Source: JAWPNA01 sp045402695 (GTDB lineage: Bacteria; Acidobacteriota; Polarisedimenticolia; JACPZX01; DASXTC01). Taken from it: DNA of 18,363 nt. The translations under genes were made by a program, and so were the position numbers. The stretch lies in the NCBI GenBank assembly GCA_045402695.1, contig JAWPNA010000116.1, forward strand, positions 1 through 18,363. The letters run 5' to 3'. The notes below the pieces were generated by a model. That model did no database searches, had not been told where the DNA came from, and saw nothing but the letters and a program-made list of their open reading frames with translations. Below, piece after piece: positions 7,805 to 14,846 of this stretch (within the stretch, counting starts at the first letter, position 1; every line of letters starts with the position of its first letter).

Positions 7805-8179
7805 GTGCCCAGGGTCAAGAGAGGTACCAAGCGCAAGGATCGGCGCAAGAAGATCCTCAATCTCGCGAGCGGCTTCTACGGCGCGCAAGGACGCCTGCAC
7901 ACCATCGCCAAGGAGGCCATCGAGAAGTCGCTGGCCTACGCGTACCGGGATCGGCGCGCCCGCAAGCGGGACTTCAGGCGCCTCTGGATCACCCGGATCA
8001 ACGCGGCCGCCCGTCTCAACGGCCTGTCGTACAGCCAGCTCATCAACGGGCTCGGCAAAGCCGGCATCTCGCTCGATCGCAAGGTGCTGGCAGACCTGGC
8101 CGTGGCCGATCCGGACGCATTCAGCGAGGTCGCGGGGAAGGCGCGGGCCGCTCTCGGAACCGCCGTGCCGGCCGCCTGA
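7805..8179 (+). CDS. rplT: 50S ribosomal protein bL20
   Basis: The 124-residue basic protein starts at a GTG (7805) with AGGAG at 7794-7798. It has the bL20 signature PRVKRGTKRKDRRKKILN at the N-terminus, the GFYGAQGRLHTIAKEAIEKS helix region, and RRARKRDFRRLWITRINAA. It binds 23S rRNA early in 50S assembly. It follows rpmI by 24 nt and is followed by an 85-nt gap before pheS in which no terminator is visible, so read-through into pheST is likely. The C-terminal six residues or so (TAVPAA) are low complexity, an unremarkable extension. Confidence 0.96.
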   Translation: MPRVKRGTKRKDRRKKILNLASGFYGAQGRLHTIAKEAIEKSLAYAYRDRRARKRDFRRLWITRINAAARLNGLSYSQLINGLGKAGISLDRKVLADLAVADPDAFSEVAGKARAALGTAVPAA

Positions 8180-8264
8180 CGCAACGCCGCCGGACGGAGA
8201 AGAGCGCCGAGGCGTCGGCCGGGGCGACCGCCCGGGTCCTGCCAGGCGCAATCGAGCGCTTCCT

Positions 8265-9314
8265 ATGCCTGCTGACGATCCCCTCCGCAGACTCGAAGAG
8301 ATCAAAGCGGAATCCCGTTCGAAGCTAGAGCAGGCTTCGACCGGCGGGGACCCCGCTCGCGTGCAGGAAGTGTTCAACGAGGTCCTGGGCAGGAGCCGCG
8401 GAATCCTCACCGGGTTCTTGAGAGGGCTGAAGGAGCTGCCTCCGGAGATCCGGGGACAGGCCGGCTCCGCGGCGAACCACTTCAAGCAACAGTTCGAGGC
8501 CGACTGGAGGTCGGTCCTCGAGCAGGTGAACTCCCGCCGGAAGCGGGCGCCCCGGCGCCTCGACATCTCGCTGCCCGGCGTTCCGGCGCTCTCCGGCCGT
8601 GTGCACCCTCTGACGCTGGTGCGCCTGGAGATCGAGGAGATCTTCCTCGAGATGGGCTTCGGAGTGGAGGACGGCCCGGAAGTGGAGTCTGACTTCAACA
8701 ACTTCACCGCCCTCAATATCCCTCCCGATCACCCGGCCCGCGACATGCAGGACACCTTGTACCTGGAGGGAGGCGGCCTTCTGCGGACCCACACCTCGCC
8801 GGTGCAGGTGCGCACCATGATGAAGACGAGGCCGCCGCTGAAGATCATCTGCCCGGGCCGGTGCTTCCGCCGCGACACGCCCGACGCCACCCATTCGCCA
8901 GTGTTCCACCAGGTCGAGGGCCTGGTGGTGGACCACGGCGTCAGCATGGCCGACCTGAAGGGCACGCTGCTCCAGATGGGGCGGCGTCTCTTCGGAGAGC
9001 GAGTGAAGGTCCGGTTGCTGCCGTCGTACTTCCCCTTCGTCGAGCCCGGCGCCCAGTTCGATGTGTCCTGCTTCGCCTGCGAGGGCGCCGGCTGCCGGAC
9101 GTGCAAGCGATCCGGCTGGATCGAGATGGGCGGGGCGGGAATGGTGCACCCCGCCGTATTCGAGGGCGTGGGGTACGACAGCGATACCTTCACCGGCTTC
9201 GCGTTCGGCTTCGGCATCGACCGGCTCGCGATGGTGAAGTACGACATCGACGACATCAGGCTGTTGTTCGAGAACGACCTGCGCTTCCTCGATCAGTTCC
9301 GGGGGGCCTCGTGA
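8265..9314 (+). CDS. pheS: Phenylalanyl-tRNA synthetase alpha subunit
   Basis: The 349-residue catalytic subunit pairs with PheT as an alpha2-beta2 enzyme. It has the N-terminal coiled-coil arm (about 1-95), the class II core with motif 2 region FRRDTPDATHSPVFHQVEG (201-219), a CxxC-x4-CxxC cluster at Cys269, 272, 277 and 280 that may bind zinc, the phenylalanine-site strand GWIEMGGAGMVHP, and motif 3 GFGIDRLAM (315-323). Length is close to the usual 330-350. The ATG at 8265 lacks a strong Shine-Dalgarno sequence. The stop TGA overlaps the GTG start of pheT by 4 nt (GTGA), which implies translational coupling and balanced subunit synthesis. Confidence 0.96.
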   Translation: MPADDPLRRLEEIKAESRSKLEQASTGGDPARVQEVFNEVLGRSRGILTGFLRGLKELPPEIRGQAGSAANHFKQQFEADWRSVLEQVNSRRKRAPRRLDISLPGVPALSGRVHPLTLVRLEIEEIFLEMGFGVEDGPEVESDFNNFTALNIPPDHPARDMQDTLYLEGGGLLRTHTSPVQVRTMMKTRPPLKIICPGRCFRRDTPDATHSPVFHQVEGLVVDHGVSMADLKGTLLQMGRRLFGERVKVRLLPSYFPFVEPGAQFDVSCFACEGAGCRTCKRSGWIEMGGAGMVHPAVFEGVGYDSDTFTGFAFGFGIDRLAMVKYDIDDIRLLFENDLRFLDQFRGAS

Positions 9315-11425
9315 AGTTCAGCTTCTCCTGGATCCGCGAGTTCGTCGCGGTGGACGGATCCGCCGCGGAGCTGGCCCGCCGGCTGACCGCGGCCGGCCTG
9401 CCCGTCGAGACGGCCGCGTTCGCAGCCGACGGCGACGCCGTCCTCGAGTTCGAGATCTTCGCCAACCGCCCCGATTGCATGAACGTGTACGGAATCGCGC
9501 GCGAGGCGGCGGCCGCCACGGGCCGCGCGCTCTGCCCCTACCCGTCGGACGTGATGGAGGACGGCTCGTCGCCCCGGGCCGACTCGCTGGCGCGCGTAAC
9601 GATCGAGAACCCGGACCTGTGCGGGAGGTACTGCGCCCGCGTCATGAGGGGCGTCACGATCGGCGACAGCCCCGACTGGCTAGCGCGGCGCCTGACGGCG
9701 ATTGGGCTCCGTCCGGTGAACAACGTGGTGGACGCCACCAACTACGTCCTGTGGGAGTTCGGCCATCCGATTCACGCCTTCGACTACGATACGCTCGAAG
9801 GACGCGAGATCCGGGTGCGGCGCGCCCGAAGGGGCGAATCGATCGTCACTCTTGACGGCGCTCAGCGAGCACTCGATCCCGAGATGCTGGGGATCGCCGA
9901 CGCCAAGCGGCCAGTGGCCGTCGCCGGCGTCATGGGAGGCCGCGCCACCATGGTCACCGGGTCAACCTCCGCGCTGCTGATCGAGAGCGCGCACTTTGCG
10001 CCCGTCTCGGTCAGGCGCACCTCCAAGAAACTGTCGCTCTCCACGGACGCGTCGTACCGCTTCGAGCGCGGGGCCGACATCGAGGCAGCCGCCGTGGCCG
10101 TGAACCGTGCGGCCGATCTGATCAGGCAGGTGTCCGGCGGCATCGTCTGCTCCGGCATCGTGGAGAGCCGTCCCTCCCCGCCCGCCACGCGGAGAATCCA
10201 CCTTCGCTGCGCCCGCGCGGCGGCCCTGCTGGGCGTGCCCGTCGAGCCACCCACCATCTCCCGCGCGCTGGCGGCGCTGCAGATTCCGGCGCATCCTTCC
10301 GGAGACGGGTTCGAGGTGGAGGTCCCGTCTCATCGCCAGGATCTCGAGCGCGAGGTGGATCTGATCGAGGAAGTGGCGCGCAGCATCGGATACGACGCCA
10401 TCCCGGAGAGGCTGCCGTGCATCCCCGGAACCGGCGGCATCAATCGCGCCGGGCACCGGCGCGAGTCCGCCGTGCGCACAGCTCTGGCCGCGGCCGCCTG
10501 CAGCGAGGCCGTGCTCCCTTCCTTCGTTTCCTCCGCCGTCGACTGGGGCTTGAGAGAACGGCCTGATCCCGAAAAAGGCGCGATCGAGCCGGTAGCCCTG
10601 GCCAATCCAATCGCCGCCGACCAGGAGATCCTGCGCACGACAATCCTGCCAGGGCTTCTGGCGGTCGTGGCGCACAACGTGAACCGGGGCAGCAAGGATG
10701 TGAGACTGTTCGAGATCGGCCATGTCTTCCGCCGCGGGGCGGCCGCGCCTACGCGGCACGAGAACCGGAAGCACCCGCCCATCGGCCCGGTCGAGGAAAC
10801 GGTCTCGATCGGCATCGCGTTGACCGGGGCGGCCAGGCCGCGGCACTGGGTGGAGACGCCCCGCGACATGACGCTTTACGACCTGAAGGGGATCATCGAG
10901 GCGATTTGCACCGAGGTTGCGCTTCCCTGTACCTTCGAGCCCAGGGCGGGGTGCGACGCGTTCGAGCAGGGACAATCCGCCGTGGTCAGCAGCGGCGGGG
11001 CCTGGATCGGACGGCTGGGGGCGCTGACTCCCGGATGGAGGGAACGGTTGGACCTGAGGCAGGAGACGTTCGTCGCGGAGCTGAGCCTCACGGCGATGGC
11101 ATCGCTGCCGCGGCGCCGCACCACCTACAGGTCGTTGCCGCGCTTCCCCGCCGTATCGCGCGATCTCTCGCTCATCGTGCGGGCAGGCCAGACCTACGCC
11201 GACCTGCAAGAGGCGATCCGCGGCGTCGCCCCGGATCTCATCGCGTGCGTCTCGGTCTTCGACCTCTACAGGGGAGATGCCCTGCCGGCCGGCTGTACCG
11301 GCCTGTCCGTCAACATCGTGTACCAGCATCCCGACAGGACCCTTGCCTCCGAGGAGGTCACGAAGCTGCAGGAAAAGATCCTTCAGCGCCTCGCGGAGGA
11401 TTTCGGAGTCAAGCTGAGAGTGTGA
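9311..11425 (+). CDS. pheT: Phenylalanyl-tRNA synthetase beta subunit, short form
   Basis: Translation starts at GTG 9311, overlapping the pheS stop; the frame is open further upstream but homology to PheT begins exactly here (MKFSFSWIREFV). The 704-residue product has the N-terminal segment, the B3/B4 editing region (about 100-290) with VVDATNYVLWEFGHPIHAFD, the B5 domain (about 293-365), the catalytic-like core (about 375-595) and the C-terminal anticodon-binding FDX-ACB domain (about 609-704). Typical bacterial PheT is near 795 residues. Here AGLPVET (residues 29-35) runs almost directly into EFEIFANRPDCMNVYGIAREAA, so the EMAP-II-like tRNA-binding OB domain (about residues 40-150 in E. 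coli) is missing. Function as PheRS beta is secure. Confidence 0.95.
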   Translation: MKFSFSWIREFVAVDGSAAELARRLTAAGLPVETAAFAADGDAVLEFEIFANRPDCMNVYGIAREAAAATGRALCPYPSDVMEDGSSPRADSLARVTIENPDLCGRYCARVMRGVTIGDSPDWLARRLTAIGLRPVNNVVDATNYVLWEFGHPIHAFDYDTLEGREIRVRRARRGESIVTLDGAQRALDPEMLGIADAKRPVAVAGVMGGRATMVTGSTSALLIESAHFAPVSVRRTSKKLSLSTDASYRFERGADIEAAAVAVNRAADLIRQVSGGIVCSGIVESRPSPPATRRIHLRCARAAALLGVPVEPPTISRALAALQIPAHPSGDGFEVEVPSHRQDLEREVDLIEEVARSIGYDAIPERLPCIPGTGGINRAGHRRESAVRTALAAAACSEAVLPSFVSSAVDWGLRERPDPEKGAIEPVALANPIAADQEILRTTILPGLLAVVAHNVNRGSKDVRLFEIGHVFRRGAAAPTRHENRKHPPIGPVEETVSIGIALTGAARPRHWVETPRDMTLYDLKGIIEAICTEVALPCTFEPRAGCDAFEQGQSAVVSSGGAWIGRLGALTPGWRERLDLRQETFVAELSLTAMASLPRRRTTYRSLPRFPAVSRDLSLIVRAGQTYADLQEAIRGVAPDLIACVSVFDLYRGDALPAGCTGLSVNIVYQHPDRTLASEEVTKLQEKILQRLAEDFGVKLRV

Positions 11426-11442
11426 GGAGCACGGGGGATTGC

Positions 11443-11688
11443 ATGGAGAAGCTGCAACTGCTCGAAGACAAGATACGGAAGGCCACCGATCTGATCCGCT
11501 CCCTGCGCGAGGAGCGCGACATCATCCACGAACAGCTCAAGAGCTCTCGCGACGAGGTCAAACGTCTCTCCTTGAAGAAGGAGGACGCGGAGCTGACCGG
11601 ACGCCTGAGCCGCCTGCAAGAGGAGCGTCAGGCCATCGTCCAGCGCATCGAGAAGATGATCACGATCATTGAGGAAGTGGAGGCTTAG
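11443..11688 (+). CDS. Small coiled-coil protein, possibly ZapB-like
   Basis: This 81-residue protein is almost entirely predicted coiled coil, with heptad-like leucines (LQLLEDKIRKATDLIRSLRE) and many Glu, Arg and Lys residues. There is no signal peptide or membrane segment. The ATG at 11443 is 17 nt after the pheT stop; a GGGGG run and a more distant GAGGAG lie upstream. It sits directly before zapA, and small coiled-coil genes in this place are often labelled ZapB-like cell-division proteins. Coiled coils evolve with little sequence identity, so the ZapB link rests on size, structure and neighbourhood only. It could instead be an unrelated scaffold or regulator. Confidence 0.72.
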   Translation: MEKLQLLEDKIRKATDLIRSLREERDIIHEQLKSSRDEVKRLSLKKEDAELTGRLSRLQEERQAIVQRIEKMITIIEEVEA

Positions 11689-11788
11689 TGCCGCCTTTGG
11701 AAGCTTTGTTGATGACCCTATGCATCGGTCCGCATCATGATTCTCAGAACTTCAGATCCATCAGACTGGAAACGCAAGGAGACTTAAC

Positions 11789-12103
11789 ATGTCGAATGCG
11801 TCTGGAGCGTCAGGAAGGGAAGGCCAACTGACGCAGGTCGAGATCTTCGGGCAATCATACAACCTCAGGGGCACCGGAGACGCAGCCTACGTCCAGGAGC
11901 TGGCGGCCTTCCTGGACGCGAAAATGAACCAGATAGCCGACTCGACGTCCACCGTGGATTCGTTGAAGGTGGCCATCCTGGCGGCGCTCAACATCGCCGA
12001 CGAGTTCCATCAGATCAAGCGGGAGGCGGAGAAGCAGAGAATGGACTTGGCCGTGAAGACGGCAGAGTGGGAGCGGATGCTCGACGGTGTGATCGCCAAG
12101 TGA
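11789..12103 (+). CDS. zapA: Cell division protein ZapA
   Basis: The 104-residue protein matches the ZapA family: a short N-terminal beta region (QVEIFGQSYNLRG), a helix with YVQELAAFLDAKMNQIA, then SLKVAILAALNIADEFHQIKRE and a C-terminal coiled coil. ZapA cross-links FtsZ filaments and stabilises the Z ring. The ATG at 11789 has a good AAGGAG at 11776-11781. It follows the coiled-coil gene after a 100-nt gap (11689-11788) in which I see no convincing promoter or terminator. The 6S RNA gene follows, an arrangement also known from other bacteria such as E. coli, where ssrS is downstream of zapA. Confidence 0.92.
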   Translation: MSNASGASGREGQLTQVEIFGQSYNLRGTGDAAYVQELAAFLDAKMNQIADSTSTVDSLKVAILAALNIADEFHQIKREAEKQRMDLAVKTAEWERMLDGVIAK

Positions 12104-12135
12104 CATTCCGCGACCGCGCGGCCGTGATCGTCTTC

Positions 12136-12165
12136 TTGACACGCGGTTCGGGCGGGGCCTAGAAT
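12136..12165 (+). promoter_or_regulatory. Sigma70-type promoter of 6S RNA
   Basis: TTGACA (12136-12141) and TAGAAT (12160-12165) are separated by 18 nt. The predicted start, near 12173, is exactly where the 6S closing stem begins, which supports both calls. Confidence 0.8.
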
Positions 12166-12172
12166 CGGGCCC

Positions 12173-12385
12173 GGATCGTACCCCTGCGGGGTGCGTGATG
12201 GGATGGAACGGTTTGAGCCAACAGTCTTGTCATGGGAGTTCCACCCATCCCGCCGTGAGCATGCCCCTCGCCGCGGAGCCGATGGCTCGGCCGGCCTTCG
12301 GGGAAGCCTGAAACGGGAGCGGGACGCCCACGTGGACAACCAGGTTCAAGGGACCTACCCACACGGCCCCGCGGGGGCACGACCT
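12173..12385 (+). ncRNA. ssrS: 6S RNA
   Basis: 6S RNA mimics an open promoter and sequesters the housekeeping RNA polymerase holoenzyme, chiefly in stationary phase. The ends pair in a long closing stem: TCGT-CCCC-TGCGGGGT (from 12176) with GCCCCGCGGGGGCACGA (ending 12382), extended inward by GCGTG with CACAC-type pairs. Inside are the landmarks seen in E. coli 6S RNA: GTGAGCATGC (12255-12264), an apical stem including GAGCC-GAT-GGCTC (12276-12288), GGAAGCCTGAAAC (12302-12314) and GGTTCAAGGG (12343-12352). The length of about 213 nt, a dedicated promoter, and the position after zapA all fit. Ends are predicted to within a few bases. No protein in any frame here looks real. Confidence 0.88.
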
Positions 12386-12390
12386 CCCCA

Positions 12391-12447
12391 TTAACAGGGT
12401 GCTGAAAAACTCCCGCAGCCTACGGGAGTTTTTCAGCACCCTGTTAA
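12391..12447. terminator. Bidirectional intrinsic terminator inside a 25-bp perfect inverted repeat
   Basis: Arms 12391-12415 and 12423-12447 are exact reverse complements of 25 nt around a 7-nt loop (CAGCCTA). The inner part, CTCCCG-loop-CGGGAG followed by TTTTT, is a classic intrinsic terminator, and because the flanks are AAAAA/TTTTT it works in either direction. It should end 6S RNA transcription before the RNase Y homologue. The outer arms (TTAACAGGGTGCTG) are longer than a terminator needs and may mark a palindromic repeat element. Confidence 0.85.
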
Positions 12448-12492
12448 ACCCGGCCCTACCTTGGTTCCTCAAAAAAACAGTAGGATAGGCCC

Positions 12493-14058
12493 ATGAGCGA
12501 GATCCTCACCCTCGTCATTGCCCTCGCCCTCGGAGTTGTCGCGGGAGCCGCCGGCCTGTTCTTCGTACAGCGGTCCCTGCGCAGCAAGGGCCTGGCCGCG
12601 GCCCGAGAAACTGCCTCGTCGATACTCCATCAGGCGGACAAGGATGCCGAGGCCCGCCTGCAGGCCGCCGCGCTCGAGGCCAAGCTCCGGCTGGACGCGG
12701 CGGAGGCGAAGAGCGAGGAGGAGTCTGTACAGCGCCTCCGCGAGATCGAGGAGCAGAAGCTCGACATCGATAGGCGCGACAAGGACCTGAGACGACGGAT
12801 CGCCTTCGCCGACGAGAAAATGTCCGATGTCACGCGGCGCGAGGCCGCGGTAGCGATCCTGGAGGCGGAGGCCGCCCGCGTTCGCGAGGAGGCGGCCCAT
12901 CTGCTCTCCCAGCACAGGAGCCGGCTCGAGCAGATCGCCGGGTACTCCGCTCACGAGGCAAAGGAGGAGCTCAAGCGGGAAATGGAGCTGGAGGCGCGAC
13001 GAGAGGCCGCGAACGCCCTCCTCCGGCTCCAGGAGGAGACACGGGAGCGCGCGACGGAGGACGCGCGCTGGATCACCGCCCAGGCGATGCAGCGCCTGCC
13101 GCTGTCACAGTACGCCGAGACGACGGTGACTGTCGTGGACCTGCCCAGCGACGAGATGAAGGGCCGGATCATCGGGCGCGAGGGCCGCAATATCCGCGCC
13201 ATCGAAATGTCCACCGGGATCGACCTGATCATCGACGACACGCCCCACGCCATCATCCTGTCTTCGTTCGATCCGACGCGCCGCATGGTCGCCAAGCTCG
13301 CCATCGACAAGCTGATCGAGGACGGGCGCATCCACCCCGCTCGCATCGAGGAGGTCATCGCCAAGGTCAAAGAGGATTTCGAGAAGACCACCCTCGAACA
13401 GGGCGAGGCCGCGGCCTTCGAGCTGGGGCTTCACGACCTGAACCCGAAGCTCCTCAAGATGGCGGGACGGCTGAGGTATCTGACGTACCACGGGCAGAAC
13501 CTCCTCGACCACTGCCGCGAGGTGGCGTTGCTCGCGTCGCACATGGCGGCTCTCGTGTCGGCCCGCACCGAGATCGTCAAGCGCGCCGGCTTCCTGCACA
13601 AGATCGGGTTCGCCGACGAGGCCGGCAAGGACCGCTCCCCCCTGCTTCTGTCGGCCGAGATCGCCCAGCGCCTGGGGGAAGCGGAGCCGCTCGTCCATTG
13701 CATCCAGTCCTTGTACGGGGTGGTCGCGCCGCGCAGCGTGGAGGCGGTCCTGCTGCAGGTCGCGGAGAGTGCCTCGACCGTCCGCCCGGGCGCGCAGAAG
13801 GAAATGCTGCAGGAGTTCCTGCAGCGACTGGGGCAGCTCGAGGAGATCGCTCGATCGTTCCACGGCGTGAAGGAGGCCTATGCCGTGAGAGCGGGCAAGG
13901 AGGTCCGGGTCATCGTCTCCGCCGATCAGGTCAGCGACAAGGAGTCGGTCTGGCTCTCCAAGGACATCGCGGACCGCATCGAGAAGGAGGCCGTGTACCC
14001 AGGCCAGCTCCGGGTCAGCGTGATCCGGGAGACGCGGTCGGTCGGCTTTGCGATGTGA
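12493..14058 (+). CDS. rny: RNase Y homologue with degenerate HD domain
   Basis: The 521-residue protein has the full RNase Y layout: an N-terminal membrane helix (about 4-25), a long coiled coil (about 35-200), a KH domain with intact GRIIGREGRNIRAIE (224-238), an HD-type region (about 330-430) and the conserved C-terminal domain ending VIRETRSVGFAM. RNase Y is a membrane-bound endonuclease that starts mRNA decay. Here the catalytic HD pair is His369-Lys370 (LHKIG), the GSH His is Pro383, the HHGD motif is Leu407-Tyr408-Gly409-Val410, and the last metal-binding Asp is Glu425. Only His340 and His369 remain. The frame is intact and the rest is well conserved, so it is probably a non-nucleolytic scaffold or RNA-binding paralogue, not a decayed gene. 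The gene symbol marks homology, not proven activity. It is 2 nt upstream of the phosphoesterase gene. Confidence 0.9.
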   Translation: MSEILTLVIALALGVVAGAAGLFFVQRSLRSKGLAAARETASSILHQADKDAEARLQAAALEAKLRLDAAEAKSEEESVQRLREIEEQKLDIDRRDKDLRRRIAFADEKMSDVTRREAAVAILEAEAARVREEAAHLLSQHRSRLEQIAGYSAHEAKEELKREMELEARREAANALLRLQEETRERATEDARWITAQAMQRLPLSQYAETTVTVVDLPSDEMKGRIIGREGRNIRAIEMSTGIDLIIDDTPHAIILSSFDPTRRMVAKLAIDKLIEDGRIHPARIEEVIAKVKEDFEKTTLEQGEAAAFELGLHDLNPKLLKMAGRLRYLTYHGQNLLDHCREVALLASHMAALVSARTEIVKRAGFLHKIGFADEAGKDRSPLLLSAEIAQRLGEAEPLVHCIQSLYGVVAPRSVEAVLLQVAESASTVRPGAQKEMLQEFLQRLGQLEEIARSFHGVKEAYAVRAGKEVRVIVSADQVSDKESVWLSKDIADRIEKEAVYPGQLRVSVIRETRSVGFAM

Positions 14059-14060
14059 GC

Positions 14061-14846
14061 ATGAACATCCTCTTCATCGGCGATCTGGTGGGCAAGGCCG
14101 GGCGCCGCATCCTCGAGACGCATTTCGACCGGGTCATCGACAAGGAGCGCGTCGATTTCTCCATCCTCAACGTGGAGAACGCGGCCGACGGGCTCGGAGT
14201 CACTCCGGACATCGCTTCCGAATTGCTCCGCCGCGGCGTCCACTGCTTGACCTCCGGAAACCACATCTGGGACAAGCGGGAGATTCGCGACTACTTCGCC
14301 GGCGAGCGCCGCCTCCTGCGTCCGGTGAACTACCCCGCGGACCTGCCCGGGCGCGGCACCTACGTCGGGGAAACCGCCTCAGGAGGCAAGGTCGGCATCG
14401 TGAACGTCATGGGACGCGTCTTCATGCCGGGAGTGGACGAACCCGTCCGCCTCGCTCGCGCCGCCGTCGAGGAGCTCCGCAAGACCACGCCGGTTGTGGT
14501 CGTGGACATGCACGCCGAGGCCACCTCCGAGAAAATCGCCATGGGGTGGCACCTCGACGGCGCGGCGACGGCCGTCCTGGGCACGCACACGCACGTGCAG
14601 ACCGCCGATGAGCGGGTCCTTCCGCGTGGCACGGCCTACATCACCGACGTGGGCATGACGGGTCCCTACGATTCAATCATCGGAATGGACAAGGAAATCG
14701 TGCTGTCTCGGTTCATTCAATGCATGCCGGCGCGGCTGAGCTCCGCGAAAGGGGACGCTCGGTTCTGCGCCGTGGTGATCGCCGTGGACGAGACGACCGG
14801 ACGCGCCTCCTCCATCAGACGGCTGATGCTGGGAGAACCCTCATGA
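14061..14846 (+). CDS. ymdB: YmdB-type metallophosphoesterase (TIGR00282 family)
   Basis: The 261-residue calcineurin-like phosphoesterase belongs to the family of B. subtilis YmdB, a cyclic-nucleotide phosphodiesterase affecting biofilm and motility choices. The expected dinuclear-metal residues are all present: Asp8 (GDLVG), Glu39-Asn40 (NVENA), Asn67-His68 (SGNHIWD), His151 (DMHAE), and His176 and His178 (GTHTH). Length matches the family. The ATG at 14061 lies 2 nt after the rny stop, and the rny-ymdB pairing is conserved in Bacillus and other groups, suggesting a shared role in RNA turnover or signalling. The stop overlaps the xseA start by 4 nt (ATGA). The substrate in this organism is unknown. 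Confidence 0.93.
   Translation: MNILFIGDLVGKAGRRILETHFDRVIDKERVDFSILNVENAADGLGVTPDIASELLRRGVHCLTSGNHIWDKREIRDYFAGERRLLRPVNYPADLPGRGTYVGETASGGKVGIVNVMGRVFMPGVDEPVRLARAAVEELRKTTPVVVVDMHAEATSEKIAMGWHLDGAATAVLGTHTHVQTADERVLPRGTAYITDVGMTGPYDSIIGMDKEIVLSRFIQCMPARLSSAKGDARFCAVVIAVDETTGRASSIRRLMLGEPS

Noticed and set aside
8180..8264. Terminator between rplT and pheS
   Set aside because: The gap is GC-rich and can form weak stems, but no hairpin followed by a T run is present.
8861..9310. 150-codon upstream extension of the pheT frame
   Set aside because: It overlaps the conserved second half of pheS in another frame, is Arg/Gly-rich, and PheT homology begins at GTG 9311.
9962..11329. Minus-strand open frame (455 codons) opposite pheT
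   Set aside because: Composition is typical of antisense high-GC frames and there is no family signature; pheT is certain.
12159..12472. Small open frames on both strands between zapA and the RNase Y homologue
   Set aside because: They have no homology or good start signals and coincide with the 6S RNA and the palindromic terminator.
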